This document shows, piece by piece, positions 44,643-53,656 of a DNA stretch of 64,000 nucleotides. The position numbers were made by a program, and so were the translations under genes. The notes below the pieces were generated by a model. The model ran no database searches, had not been told where the DNA came from, and saw nothing but the letters and a program-made list of their open reading frames with translations. How positions within the stretch are numbered: the first letter of the stretch is position 1; each line of letters begins with the position of its first letter. The stretch comes from a bacterium. Lineage in GTDB: Bacteria; Bacillota; Clostridia; Lachnospirales; Lachnospiraceae. The stretch is taken from positions 146,440 to 210,439 of the forward strand of contig JAMPFT010000002.1 in the NCBI GenBank assembly GCA_023664305.1, written 5' to 3'.

Positions 44643-46313
44643 ATGAAAACCTTATCTATGCCTATTTTCAACAACAAAGCAATGAACTCACGCATCCGTT
44701 CTGCCAATGTACAGGCCAGCGAGCGCATCATCGGCTATTTCTTTGGCCCGGCCGGTGTGATTCTGCTCAACGGTATCCTGGCCACCTATCTGAATGTGTT
44801 CTATACGGACATCATCAAGGTCGGCGGGCTGTGGGGCGGGCTGTTCCTGACGGTTTTCCCCATTCTATCCAAGGTCGTGGATGCGGTCACGAATGTTATC
44901 ATGGGACAGATCATTGATAAGACACAGACCGGACAGGGAAAAGCCAGACCGTGGATGCTGATCGGCGGTCCCATTGTCGCCATCAGCGCGGTGCTGCTGT
45001 TTCTGATTCCAAACGCCAGCACCACGGTACAGGTCATCTGGATCATCTTCAGCTTTAACCTGTACTATTCGATTGGCTACACCATTTATTACATGAGCCA
45101 CAGTATGCTGGTGCCCCTCTCCACCCGCAACGTGAAGCAGAGGGACGGTCTCGGTATGCTGACCAACATGGCGCAGTCCATTATCCCCGGCATGTTCGTG
45201 GCGCTGCTGTTCCCCGCAGTGATCATTCCCGCCCTCGGCGTGGACCAGGGCAAGTGGATCACCATGATTGCCATCTTTGCCGTCGTCACGCTGCCCTGCG
45301 TCATGCTGGAATACTATTTCACCAAAGAGCGCGTCACGGAGGAAATCGGCACCGCCGAGGAGAAAAACACAATATCCCTCGGGGATCAGATCAGGGCCTG
45401 CTTCTCCAGCAAATATTGGATCATCATGATGGTCGCCATGTTCATTATTCATCTTACGACGAATCTGACCAATACCGGCCTTGTGTATTACTGCAACTGG
45501 GTGCTGGGCACCTATAACGACGGGATTACTCAGACCATGGTTTCCGCCATCGGCAACGCTCCATTAGGCTTTGACATTCTCATTATGTGGCCCCTGGTCA
45601 AGAAATTCGACAAGCGCCGCGTCATGCTGGTCGGGCTGGTCGTTTCAGTCGTGGCAATCTTTACCTTTATGATGAATCCCACCAGCATGGGCTGGGTGCT
45701 CATCATGCTGGCGGTCCGCGCCTTCGGTTCGCTTCCCATCACCTACATATACATGTCTATGCTGGCGGACGCGCTGGATCATGTGGAGTGGAAGGCCGGC
45801 TACCGGGCGGATGGTTTCTCCATGTCGGTCTACACCATCATTTTCACCCTGACAGCCGGTATCGCCCAAGGCATCTTTAATCTGGGGCTGAGCGTATTCG
45901 GATATGTCCCGCCCGCTGCGGATGGGACGTGGGTTGCCCAGAGCCAGGCCGTACAGAATTACTTTGTGTTTACCTATCAGGGAGCCGCAGCCATCGGCAT
46001 GATTATCCTGTTCGTCCTGTTCTGGTTCTATAAGGTGGAGAAGGAGCTGCCCCAGATTCAGGCGGATGTGATTGCCCGTCATAAGGCGGAAGCGGCGGCC
46101 CGGGGCGTTGAATGGCACTCTGCGGAGGAACTGGCAGCCATGGAGCAGGCCGAGCAGGACAGAATCGCGGAAGAAAACCGCATCCGCGAGCTGCGTGAGA
46201 AATGTGCGAAGAAGGGGCTGAACTTTGACGAAGAGGAAGCCAGGTATCAGGCAAAGCTGGCGGAACAGAAGGCAAAGGAAGAAGCAAAGGCGGCCAAAAA
46301 AGCGAAAAAGTGA
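44643..46313 (+). CDS. GPH-family sugar symporter (MelB-like)
   Basis: 556 residues from the ATG at 44643 (GAGGAGA upstream). About 12 membrane helices; the GPH pattern is present (VVDAVTNVIMGQIIDKTQTG followed by GKARPWMLIGGP). The family imports glycosides with a cation. The last ~85 residues are a charged coiled coil (EEARYQAKLAEQKAKEEAKA), not part of the transport core. It is the first gene of the glycoside operon. Confidence 0.9.
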   Translation: MKTLSMPIFNNKAMNSRIRSANVQASERIIGYFFGPAGVILLNGILATYLNVFYTDIIKVGGLWGGLFLTVFPILSKVVDAVTNVIMGQIIDKTQTGQGKARPWMLIGGPIVAISAVLLFLIPNASTTVQVIWIIFSFNLYYSIGYTIYYMSHSMLVPLSTRNVKQRDGLGMLTNMAQSIIPGMFVALLFPAVIIPALGVDQGKWITMIAIFAVVTLPCVMLEYYFTKERVTEEIGTAEEKNTISLGDQIRACFSSKYWIIMMVAMFIIHLTTNLTNTGLVYYCNWVLGTYNDGITQTMVSAIGNAPLGFDILIMWPLVKKFDKRRVMLVGLVVSVVAIFTFMMNPTSMGWVLIMLAVRAFGSLPITYIYMSMLADALDHVEWKAGYRADGFSMSVYTIIFTLTAGIAQGIFNLGLSVFGYVPPAADGTWVAQSQAVQNYFVFTYQGAAAIGMIILFVLFWFYKVEKELPQIQADVIARHKAEAAARGVEWHSAEELAAMEQAEQDRIAEENRIRELREKCAKKGLNFDEEEARYQAKLAEQKAKEEAKAAKKAKK

Positions 46314-46324
46314 GGAGTTTTCCA

Positions 46325-47602
46325 ATGACTTTACCGAAAGATTTTTTCCTGGGGGCGGCGACAGCCGCCCACCAGGTGGAGGGCAACAACATCCACAGCG
46401 ACTACTGGGTCATGGAGCATCTGAGACACAGTGATTTTGTGGAGCCCAGCGGGTCTGCCTGTGACCATTACAACCGCTATGCCGAGGATATTGCACTGCT
46501 GGCTAAGGCCGGGTGCAATGCCTATCGGTTCAGCATCGAATGGGCGCGGGTCGAGCCGGAAGAGGGACATTTTGACCGGAAAGAAATAGAGCACTACCGT
46601 CAGGTGCTGTTGTGCTGCAGGGAGAACGGAATTACTCCCCTGGTGACGCTCTGCCATTTTTCCAGCCCTGCGTGGCTGATTTCCAAAGGCGGCTGGCGCA
46701 GGGAATATGCGGTGTCCGCCTTTGCCCGGTATGTACGCAGGACCGTGCAGGAGTTGGGGGAGCTTATCCTCTATATCTGCACCATCAATGAGGCCAATAT
46801 GGGCTACCAACTGAACAAAATCGCCGCAGACATGATGAAGGCCGGGAAAAAGAAGGAAGGCGGCGTCCAGGTCGGCCAGAACACAGGTCTGGACTTAAAG
46901 ACCATCGTGTTAGGGATGTTTGAGCAGGGAAGGGCCTTCCGCTGCAGCCCCTTCGCCGTCAACACCTTCCTCAAGCCCCGCAGGCAGGAACAGGAGAAGC
47001 TTATCATGGATGCACACCGGGCGGCAGTGCGGGAGATAAAAGCCATCCGTTCGGAAATCAAGGTAGGCTTGACGCTCTCCCTGTTTGACTACCAGCCGAC
47101 AGACGGCGGCGGGGAAATGGCCGCCAGACTGTGGCAGGAGGATTTTGGGTGGTATCTGCCTTATTTCAGGGAGGATGATTTTCTGGGGATTCAGAGCTAT
47201 TCCCGAAAAATTGTGGATGCCGGAGGAGCCAGAGAACCCGCAGACGGAGTGGCAGTCACGCAGATGGGCTATGAAGACTATCCGCAGGCTATTGGGAACG
47301 TGGTGCGGAAGGTTGCCGCGGAATTTGACGGTGAACTGATTGTCACGGAAAACGGCATCGCCACTGCAGATGATGACCGCCGGTGTGAGTTTATCCGGCA
47401 GGCGCTTGACGGCGTGGCCGCAGCAAAAGCAGAGGGCGCAAACGTCAAAGGTTACTTATATTGGAGTCTGCTGGACAATTTTGAATGGCAGGCGGGTTAT
47501 GCGAAGACTTTCGGCCTGATTGCGGTGGACAGGGCAACCCAGCGCCGAGCGCCGAAGCGGAGCCTGCGCGTCCTTAGCGGATTCCGTGACAGCATCCAAT
47601 AA
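46325..47602 (+). CDS. Glycoside hydrolase family 1
   Basis: 425 residues from the ATG at 46325 (GAGGAG upstream). GH1 signatures: FLGAATAAHQVEG near the N-terminus, FSIEWARVEP, the acid/base region TINEAN, and the nucleophile in IVTENGIA, with YWSLLDNFEWQAGYAKTFG at the end. No signal peptide, so it works in the cytoplasm. Beta-glucosidase or 6-phospho type; the GPH transporter beside it favours unphosphorylated glycoside. Confidence 0.92.
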   Translation: MTLPKDFFLGAATAAHQVEGNNIHSDYWVMEHLRHSDFVEPSGSACDHYNRYAEDIALLAKAGCNAYRFSIEWARVEPEEGHFDRKEIEHYRQVLLCCRENGITPLVTLCHFSSPAWLISKGGWRREYAVSAFARYVRRTVQELGELILYICTINEANMGYQLNKIAADMMKAGKKKEGGVQVGQNTGLDLKTIVLGMFEQGRAFRCSPFAVNTFLKPRRQEQEKLIMDAHRAAVREIKAIRSEIKVGLTLSLFDYQPTDGGGEMAARLWQEDFGWYLPYFREDDFLGIQSYSRKIVDAGGAREPADGVAVTQMGYEDYPQAIGNVVRKVAAEFDGELIVTENGIATADDDRRCEFIRQALDGVAAAKAEGANVKGYLYWSLLDNFEWQAGYAKTFGLIAVDRATQRRAPKRSLRVLSGFRDSIQ

Positions 47603-47626
47603 ACCGGCAGATTTGAGAAAGAAGAT

Positions 47627-47655
47627 GCCCGCCGAAGCGGGCAGGAGGTATCAGT
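47627..47655 (+). promoter_or_regulatory. Hairpin-RBS module before the SGNH gene
   Basis: GCCCGC-CGAA-GCGGGC (47627-47642), then AGGAGGTATCAG and a TTG start at 47656. Same hairpin-SD-TAT pattern as at 39020 and 40523. Confidence 0.55.
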
Positions 47656-48441
47656 TTGAAAACATGGAAAAAGTTACTTATCATTATTGTGTGTGTATTT
47701 CTGCTCATTTCAGTGGGTGGATTTGTCGCATACAAGGTAATCGGGAGCCGGGTGGTAAACATACTGTATGCCGGGAAGCCGGGGAACGGGAAGGAATACG
47801 GCCTTGATGCTGTCGCAGCGGATTCTGCGAGTCCTCTGCGGGGGAAGACGATTATTTTTCTCGGAAGCTCCATCACGGAGGGTTACGGCTCAGGGCAGGT
47901 GACATTTGTGGAATATCTGGAGAAAAAGGACGGCGTGATCGCGGTCAAGGAGGCAAAGGGCGGGACTACCCTTGTGGATGATGGCGGCGATTCCTATATC
48001 TCTCGCATGAAAACGATTGACACCGGCCTTGCCGCCGATGCGTTTGTGTGTCAGCTCTCAACGAACGACGCCACAAAAGAGCTGCCGCTGGGTGCGGTAT
48101 CCGACAGTACGGACAAGGAGGACTTCGATACCGCTACCGTGGCGGGCAGCATCGAGTATATCATCGCTTATGCGCAGGAGACATGGGACTGTCCCGTAGT
48201 GTTCCATATCAGCCCAAGGTATGACAGCGAAGCCTATGGCGCAATGGTCAGCCTCCTGCTGGATATTCAGAAAAAGTGGGACATCACCGTGATTGATATG
48301 TGGAATGATGCGGAGGTGAACGCAACCAGTGAAAGCGACCGTTCCCTCTACATGATTGATGACATTCACCCCACAAAAGCGGGCTATCTGGTCTGGTGGC
48401 TGCCGCAGTTTGAAAAGACACTGGAGGAGGTATTCCGATGA
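47656..48441 (+). CDS. SGNH/GDSL-type esterase
   Basis: 261 residues, starting with TTG at 47656 (AGGAGG eight bases ahead). One membrane segment near the N-terminus (LLIIIVCVFLLISVGGFVAY) anchors the enzyme or acts as a signal. Catalytic Ser lies in FLGSSITEGYG, and the Asp/His pair in DDIHPTKAG. Likely removes acyl groups from sugars. It ends with ATGA, overlapping the next gene, so translation is coupled. Confidence 0.85.
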   Translation: MKTWKKLLIIIVCVFLLISVGGFVAYKVIGSRVVNILYAGKPGNGKEYGLDAVAADSASPLRGKTIIFLGSSITEGYGSGQVTFVEYLEKKDGVIAVKEAKGGTTLVDDGGDSYISRMKTIDTGLAADAFVCQLSTNDATKELPLGAVSDSTDKEDFDTATVAGSIEYIIAYAQETWDCPVVFHISPRYDSEAYGAMVSLLLDIQKKWDITVIDMWNDAEVNATSESDRSLYMIDDIHPTKAGYLVWWLPQFEKTLEEVFR

Positions 48442-50864
48442 AGCCTATCATTCATGCATCCACCTCTGACGCAGTGACGGAACGGGAACAGATTCACGCC
48501 GCGCTGGCCCGGAGGATATGCGCGGAGGGTATCGTGCTGCTGGAAAATGACGGTGTCCTTCCGCTGAATACGAAAAAGATAGCCCTTTACGGAACCGGCG
48601 CGCGTCACACGGCCTTCGGCGGCGCGGGTTCCGGGGAAAACAATCCCCGCTATCAGGTCAATGTGGAACAGGGGCTTGAAAACGCAGGACTGCAGATTGC
48701 CAACAAAGACTGGCTTGACAAGTATGATGCGCTCTACGCCGAACAGTATGCCGGGTATCGGGCTGAGCTGGCGGCGGGGCTGAAAAAGGTGCCCCGCATG
48801 GAGCAGATGGACTACGCCATGGAGCATCCGTTCCCTTTCCCAGCCGGAGAACCGGTCGCATCCCCCGCAGATGCGGATACCGCAATCTATGTCCTCACAC
48901 GCCAGCCCGGGGAGGGAGCAGACCGCAGGGAGGCCCAAGGCGACTACTACATTACGGACGGGGAACTGGCGCTTCTGCGTTCCATGGCGGAGCATTACCG
49001 GCGTATGATTCTGGTTTTGAACGTGGGTGCAGTGATAGACTTAGGCTTCCTCGACGAACTCAGATTTTCAGCCGTGGTGCTGCTCATGCAGGGCGGCATG
49101 GAGGCCGGGAATGCCCTTGCAGACGTGCTGACGGGAAAGGTGAATCCGTCCGGCAGACTTGCCGATACCTGGGGGCGGAGTTATTCTGACTACCCTTCCG
49201 CAGACACGTTTTCCGAGCGCAGCCCGGAACCTCTGCAGGAGGACTACCGGGAGGGCATCTATGTGGGCTACCGCTGGTTTGACAAAAACCGCATCCAGCC
49301 CCGCTATCCCTTCGGCTATGGCTTGAGCTATACCTCTTTTGAGATTTCCCATGTCGGGACAGAGGCGGAGGGGACAAAAATTACCGTGACCGCCGAGGTG
49401 AAAAACACGGGCGATGCTGCCGGGCGGGAAGTGGTTCAGCTTTACCTGTCCGCCCCGGAGGGCAGGCTCCATCGGGAGTCCCGGAGTCTTGCGGCGTTTG
49501 CCAAAACGAAGCTGCTGGCTCCCGGGGAAGCTGAAACGGCCACGCTGGTCTTTGATTTGCGGGATCATGCGGGGTTTGACAACAATACCCATGAATTTTT
49601 GCTGGAGAAGGGCGCGTATATCCTTACCATGAACGGCAAGGATGTTTCCGTTCTGGAGCTGGACGCGGATGCCGTGACGGAGCGGGTGGAGGCGATTTGC
49701 CCCATGCAGAGAAAAATCGCCTTTTTCACTCCGGACAAAGAAAACCGCCATGTTTCCGACCTTTCCCGCGTTTTGGTCAAAGCGGCGGAGATTGAAACAG
49801 TTACCCATAACTACAGCACGCCGGGGATGCCCCATTCGCCGGAAATGGATGCCGTCATGACGAGGCTCAGCGAGAAGGACATGGCAAAGCTTTTGACAGG
49901 CAGCAGCTATGTAGGGCCGTTCCAGCACCGTGTATTTGGCGCCGGAGGATACACCACCTCCGCGCTGGTGAAAAAAGGGGTTGCGGGGATGCCCATGTCG
50001 GACGGGCCGCAGGGCCTGAATCTGACGCAAAAGAGCTTCAAGCCCCGGCAGAATTTCTTCTCCGTCCCCTCGTTCCCGGACGCGCTCAGGGGAAGCGACA
50101 TTTTTTCAAGTCTCGGAGGCGTGTCGGCGGAAAACCCCGGCAGACGCGCCGTGTACTATCAATTTTGCACTGCATGGCCCAGCGAAACGCTGGTGGCCCA
50201 GACGTGGGATGTGGAGCTTGCACGTCTGCAGGGAGATGCCATCGGGAAAGAAATGCTGGAATTTGGCGTTGTATTCTGGCTGGCGCCTGCCGTCAATATC
50301 CACCGCAATCCGCTCTGCGGCAGAAACTATGAGTATTACGCCGAGGACCCGGTGCTCACCGGCCTGATGGCCGCCGCAGTCACGGAAGGCGTACAGTCCC
50401 ACCCGGGCTGCTTCGTGACGCTGAAGCACTACGCCGCCAACAACCTGGAGACCCACCGCAACAAATCCAGCAGCAATATGGATGAGCGGACCCTGCGGGA
50501 GATTTATCTCAAGGCATTCCGTATCGCCATTGAAAAGGCACACGCAAAGGCTGTCATGTGCAGCTATAACAAGGTAAACGGCGTGTATGCGGCGATGAGC
50601 CATGATCTGCAGACAAAAGTGCTGCGCAATGAGTGGGGGTTTGACGGCGTAGTGATGACCGACTGGTTTGCCACCGGACATGATGAGAGCATAGATGAAC
50701 TGGGATGTGCAGCGGGCACTGACCTTATTATGCCGGGGATTCCCAATATTCCCGGTAAGCTCAGGAAGGCGTTGAAGGCGGGACAGATCAGCCATGACGA
50801 TTTGGAGCGCAGTACACGGCGCATTGTCCGGCTGGCCCTGTACACACACAGGAGGAGCCTATGA
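48438..50864 (+). CDS. Glycoside hydrolase family 3, domain-permuted
   Basis: 808 residues, no signal peptide. The usual C-terminal alpha/beta domain comes first (VLLENDGVLPLNTKKIALYG), followed by a fibronectin-like part, with the TIM-barrel domain last (GMPMSDGPQGLN, LKHYAANNLETHRNKS, and the nucleophile in VVMTDWFATG). This order is permuted relative to most GH3 enzymes and is known from Butyrivibrio and Ruminococcus. It should release beta-linked glucose or xylose. Starts and ends in 4-bp overlaps with its neighbours. Confidence 0.92.
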   Translation: MKPIIHASTSDAVTEREQIHAALARRICAEGIVLLENDGVLPLNTKKIALYGTGARHTAFGGAGSGENNPRYQVNVEQGLENAGLQIANKDWLDKYDALYAEQYAGYRAELAAGLKKVPRMEQMDYAMEHPFPFPAGEPVASPADADTAIYVLTRQPGEGADRREAQGDYYITDGELALLRSMAEHYRRMILVLNVGAVIDLGFLDELRFSAVVLLMQGGMEAGNALADVLTGKVNPSGRLADTWGRSYSDYPSADTFSERSPEPLQEDYREGIYVGYRWFDKNRIQPRYPFGYGLSYTSFEISHVGTEAEGTKITVTAEVKNTGDAAGREVVQLYLSAPEGRLHRESRSLAAFAKTKLLAPGEAETATLVFDLRDHAGFDNNTHEFLLEKGAYILTMNGKDVSVLELDADAVTERVEAICPMQRKIAFFTPDKENRHVSDLSRVLVKAAEIETVTHNYSTPGMPHSPEMDAVMTRLSEKDMAKLLTGSSYVGPFQHRVFGAGGYTTSALVKKGVAGMPMSDGPQGLNLTQKSFKPRQNFFSVPSFPDALRGSDIFSSLGGVSAENPGRRAVYYQFCTAWPSETLVAQTWDVELARLQGDAIGKEMLEFGVVFWLAPAVNIHRNPLCGRNYEYYAEDPVLTGLMAAAVTEGVQSHPGCFVTLKHYAANNLETHRNKSSSNMDERTLREIYLKAFRIAIEKAHAKAVMCSYNKVNGVYAAMSHDLQTKVLRNEWGFDGVVMTDWFATGHDESIDELGCAAGTDLIMPGIPNIPGKLRKALKAGQISHDDLERSTRRIVRLALYTHRRSL

Positions 50865-53392
50865 TAACAGCCACAAATTTACAAATCAATCATTTGCGTC
50901 GGCCGATGGGGATCAGCGCAGGCAGCCTGCGCCTGAACTGGATACCTGACGGTATTCAGGGCGCATGGCGTGTCGTGGTCTATGCGGACGGCAGAAGCCT
51001 GTGGGACTCCGGTGTGGTCAAAGGAGGGGAAAACCGTGCGGTATGTCCTGTCCGCATTTCCGGCGCTGCGGCGGGACAGGCTGAGCTCACCCTCTGGGAC
51101 AAAGACGGCGTTAAGGGCGGGACAACTTCCATCTCCTTTGAAACCACCCTTGCCCCTGCAGACTGGACGGCAGAGTGGATTGATCCGGAGGGAAAAAGAA
51201 ACCCCAGGGTTCGGCAGAGGGCAAGCTATCTGACGAAAACTTTTTCCGTGAGCGGCACGGAACAGGCACGGCTTTATATTACCGCCCACGGAATTTACGA
51301 TGTTTTTCTCAATGGCCGCCATGTGGACGGATATCTCCTCGCTCCCGGCAACAGCCAGTATGACAGACGGCTCCAGGTGCAGACCTACGATGTGTCCGAG
51401 TACCTGAAAGCCGGGGAAAATGAAATCGTGATCACTCTGGGTGACGGCTGGTATCGGGGAAGCTGCCACAACGGGATGGAGACAAACAGCTTCGGCACAG
51501 ACATTTCCCTGCTGGCAGAGCTGCGGGTCAGGGGCAAAGTTATTCTGAAAACGGATGAAAGCTGGCGGGCCAGCCAGAACGGAGCGCTGGGTCTTAACGA
51601 TTTCATGATGGGCGAGGAATATGACGCGACCAGAGAAGTCGTTACCGATTACCACGGCGTCACGGTGCGTGATTACGGCTATCAGAATCTGATTGGGACG
51701 GACACAGTTCCCGTCACGACGCATGAAACCTTCCAAGCCCGGTTCATCACCACACCGAAGGGTGAAAAGGTTTTGGATTTCGGGCAGAATATGGCGGGCT
51801 TTGTATCCTTTTGCCTGAACGCAGGGAAAGGGCAGCGGCTCATCCTGACCCACGGTGAGGCGCTGGATGAAGACGGTAATTTCACGGTTGAAAATTTCCA
51901 GAATCCCCGCCTGCCCCGCTGCTTTCAGAAAATCACCTACATCTGTAAGGACGGGGAAAACGAGTATCACCCCACCAAGTGCTATATGGGTTTTCGTTAT
52001 GTGAAGGTGGAGGGGGATGTGGCCATCGACGGCAGCGAGTTTACTGCCCATGCCATCTATTCCGATATGCCCCGGACCGGCTTCTTCATCTGTGGGAACG
52101 CCGAGATCAATCAGCTGTTCCACAACGCCCTCTGGAGCATGAAGTCTAATTTTGTGGATGTGCCGACAGACTGCCCGACCCGTGAGAAAAGCGGTTATTC
52201 AGGCGATCTGGTCACATTCCTCCACACGGCCATGTATCTGATGGATGTGTATCCCGTGGTTGCCAAATGGCATCGGGAGCAGGCTGCCACCCAGAGCCCG
52301 GACGGCATGGTCAGGCAGATTGCGCCTTACGGGGGTAAAAAAAGCCTGTGGGACGGCGGCGTCGGCTGGTGTGATTCCTTTGAGTTGATTCCGTGGCGTC
52401 TGACCCGCCGGTATCATGACATATCGCTGGCGGAGGAGACCTATGATCAAATCAAAGCGTGGCTGCTGTTTTGTCTGAAGCGGGCAAAAAAGAGCAATCT
52501 GCTGAACCGCTCCCTGAAATTGCCCGGGGAACTGAAGCAGCACTTTGTGGACACGGGCATCCACTGGGGCGAGTGGCTGGAGCCGGGGGCAGACCCTGTA
52601 GCTCAGATGAAACAGGTCGTGCTCCACGGTGAGCCGGAGGTAGCCACGGCGTACCTTTCCTACGGCTGCGCAGCCATGTCTGAACTGGCCGAAAAGCTGG
52701 GGAAAGCGGACGACGCTGCACTTTTTGCGGAACACGCCCGTCTGGCGTTAGATGCGTACCGCCATGCTTTTCTGGAAAACGGAGCGGTAAAGGAAACCGG
52801 ACGGCAATGCCGGTATGTCCGTCCTCTTTCCATGGGATTTATGGAAGACGGCGAACGAAAAGCGGCTGCGGATACGCTGGCCGCGATGATTCGGGAAAAC
52901 GGGAATCACCTGAATACCGGTTTCCTGACCACCCATGAGCTGTGCCGTGTACTCTGCGACAATGGCCACGCGGAAACAGCCTATGACCTTCTGCTGCAGG
53001 ATACCGAACCCTCATGGCTCTACCCCGTGAAAATGGGGGCGACTACAATTCCGGAAAGCTGGGACGGGTATCAGGCGGACGGCAAAAAGAAAAACAGTCT
53101 CAACCATTACTCTTTCGGCTCCATTGTGGGCTGGCTTTTTGACCGTGCGGCTGGCATCGTTGCGGAAAACGGAAGGATTGTCATTCAGCCCTATCCTGAC
53201 AGGCGGCTGGGTTTTGTGGAGGCGGCTTATCGTTCGCCTCTTGGCGAAATTCAGTCAGGATGGCGTTACAGTGGAAATGTACTTTGCATTTATGGACGCA
53301 TTCCGCAAAATGCAGAGGCAGAAGTTATTTTACCGAACAATGAGACACATATCATCACCGGTGGGGAATATAAGTTTAAAATTATGCTTTAA
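50861..53392 (+). CDS. Alpha-L-rhamnosidase, GH78
   Basis: 843 residues, no signal peptide. Typical GH78 layout: N-terminal beta-sandwich domains (YITAHGIYDVFLNGRHVDG), then the (alpha/alpha)6 barrel with DCPTREKSGYSGD as the catalytic region and GVGWCDSFELIPW, and a C-terminal beta-sandwich (GIVAENGRIVIQPYPDRRLG). It removes terminal rhamnose. Translated with overlap after GH3; last gene of the operon. Confidence 0.92.
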   Translation: MITATNLQINHLRRPMGISAGSLRLNWIPDGIQGAWRVVVYADGRSLWDSGVVKGGENRAVCPVRISGAAAGQAELTLWDKDGVKGGTTSISFETTLAPADWTAEWIDPEGKRNPRVRQRASYLTKTFSVSGTEQARLYITAHGIYDVFLNGRHVDGYLLAPGNSQYDRRLQVQTYDVSEYLKAGENEIVITLGDGWYRGSCHNGMETNSFGTDISLLAELRVRGKVILKTDESWRASQNGALGLNDFMMGEEYDATREVVTDYHGVTVRDYGYQNLIGTDTVPVTTHETFQARFITTPKGEKVLDFGQNMAGFVSFCLNAGKGQRLILTHGEALDEDGNFTVENFQNPRLPRCFQKITYICKDGENEYHPTKCYMGFRYVKVEGDVAIDGSEFTAHAIYSDMPRTGFFICGNAEINQLFHNALWSMKSNFVDVPTDCPTREKSGYSGDLVTFLHTAMYLMDVYPVVAKWHREQAATQSPDGMVRQIAPYGGKKSLWDGGVGWCDSFELIPWRLTRRYHDISLAEETYDQIKAWLLFCLKRAKKSNLLNRSLKLPGELKQHFVDTGIHWGEWLEPGADPVAQMKQVVLHGEPEVATAYLSYGCAAMSELAEKLGKADDAALFAEHARLALDAYRHAFLENGAVKETGRQCRYVRPLSMGFMEDGERKAAADTLAAMIRENGNHLNTGFLTTHELCRVLCDNGHAETAYDLLLQDTEPSWLYPVKMGATTIPESWDGYQADGKKKNSLNHYSFGSIVGWLFDRAAGIVAENGRIVIQPYPDRRLGFVEAAYRSPLGEIQSGWRYSGNVLCIYGRIPQNAEAEVILPNNETHIITGGEYKFKIML

Positions 53393-53522
53393 GCTGTGAT
53401 GAGTTTTTATTCACAGAAATTAATTTGCTGACGTTTCGTCCATGCACCAATAAATCAACCGCCGGTAGATTTCAATGAAATTCCATTCGATTGCGCGCTG
53501 CAAAAACCTGATATATACTGTG

Positions 53523-53636
53523 TTTATCAGCTGATAAAAAAACGCAGTCAATCAGTAGTTGAGCAAGGGCTGCCCGCCGGACTTAAAACGCAGGAGAACC
53601 TGTCGTCGGCCGCGCGCGGGAAACCGGCCGGGCAGC
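53523..53636 (+). promoter_or_regulatory. 16-bp palindrome and GC hairpin upstream of the XRE gene
   Basis: TTTATCAGCTGATAAA (53523-53538) is a perfect palindrome, a possible operator. GCTGCCCG...CCGG (from 53569) pairs with CCGG...CCGGGCAGC (to about 53636), a long hairpin in the leader. 53393-53522 shows no gene. Confidence 0.5.
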
Positions 53637-53656
53637 GAAAAGCGGAGGCAAATCAA

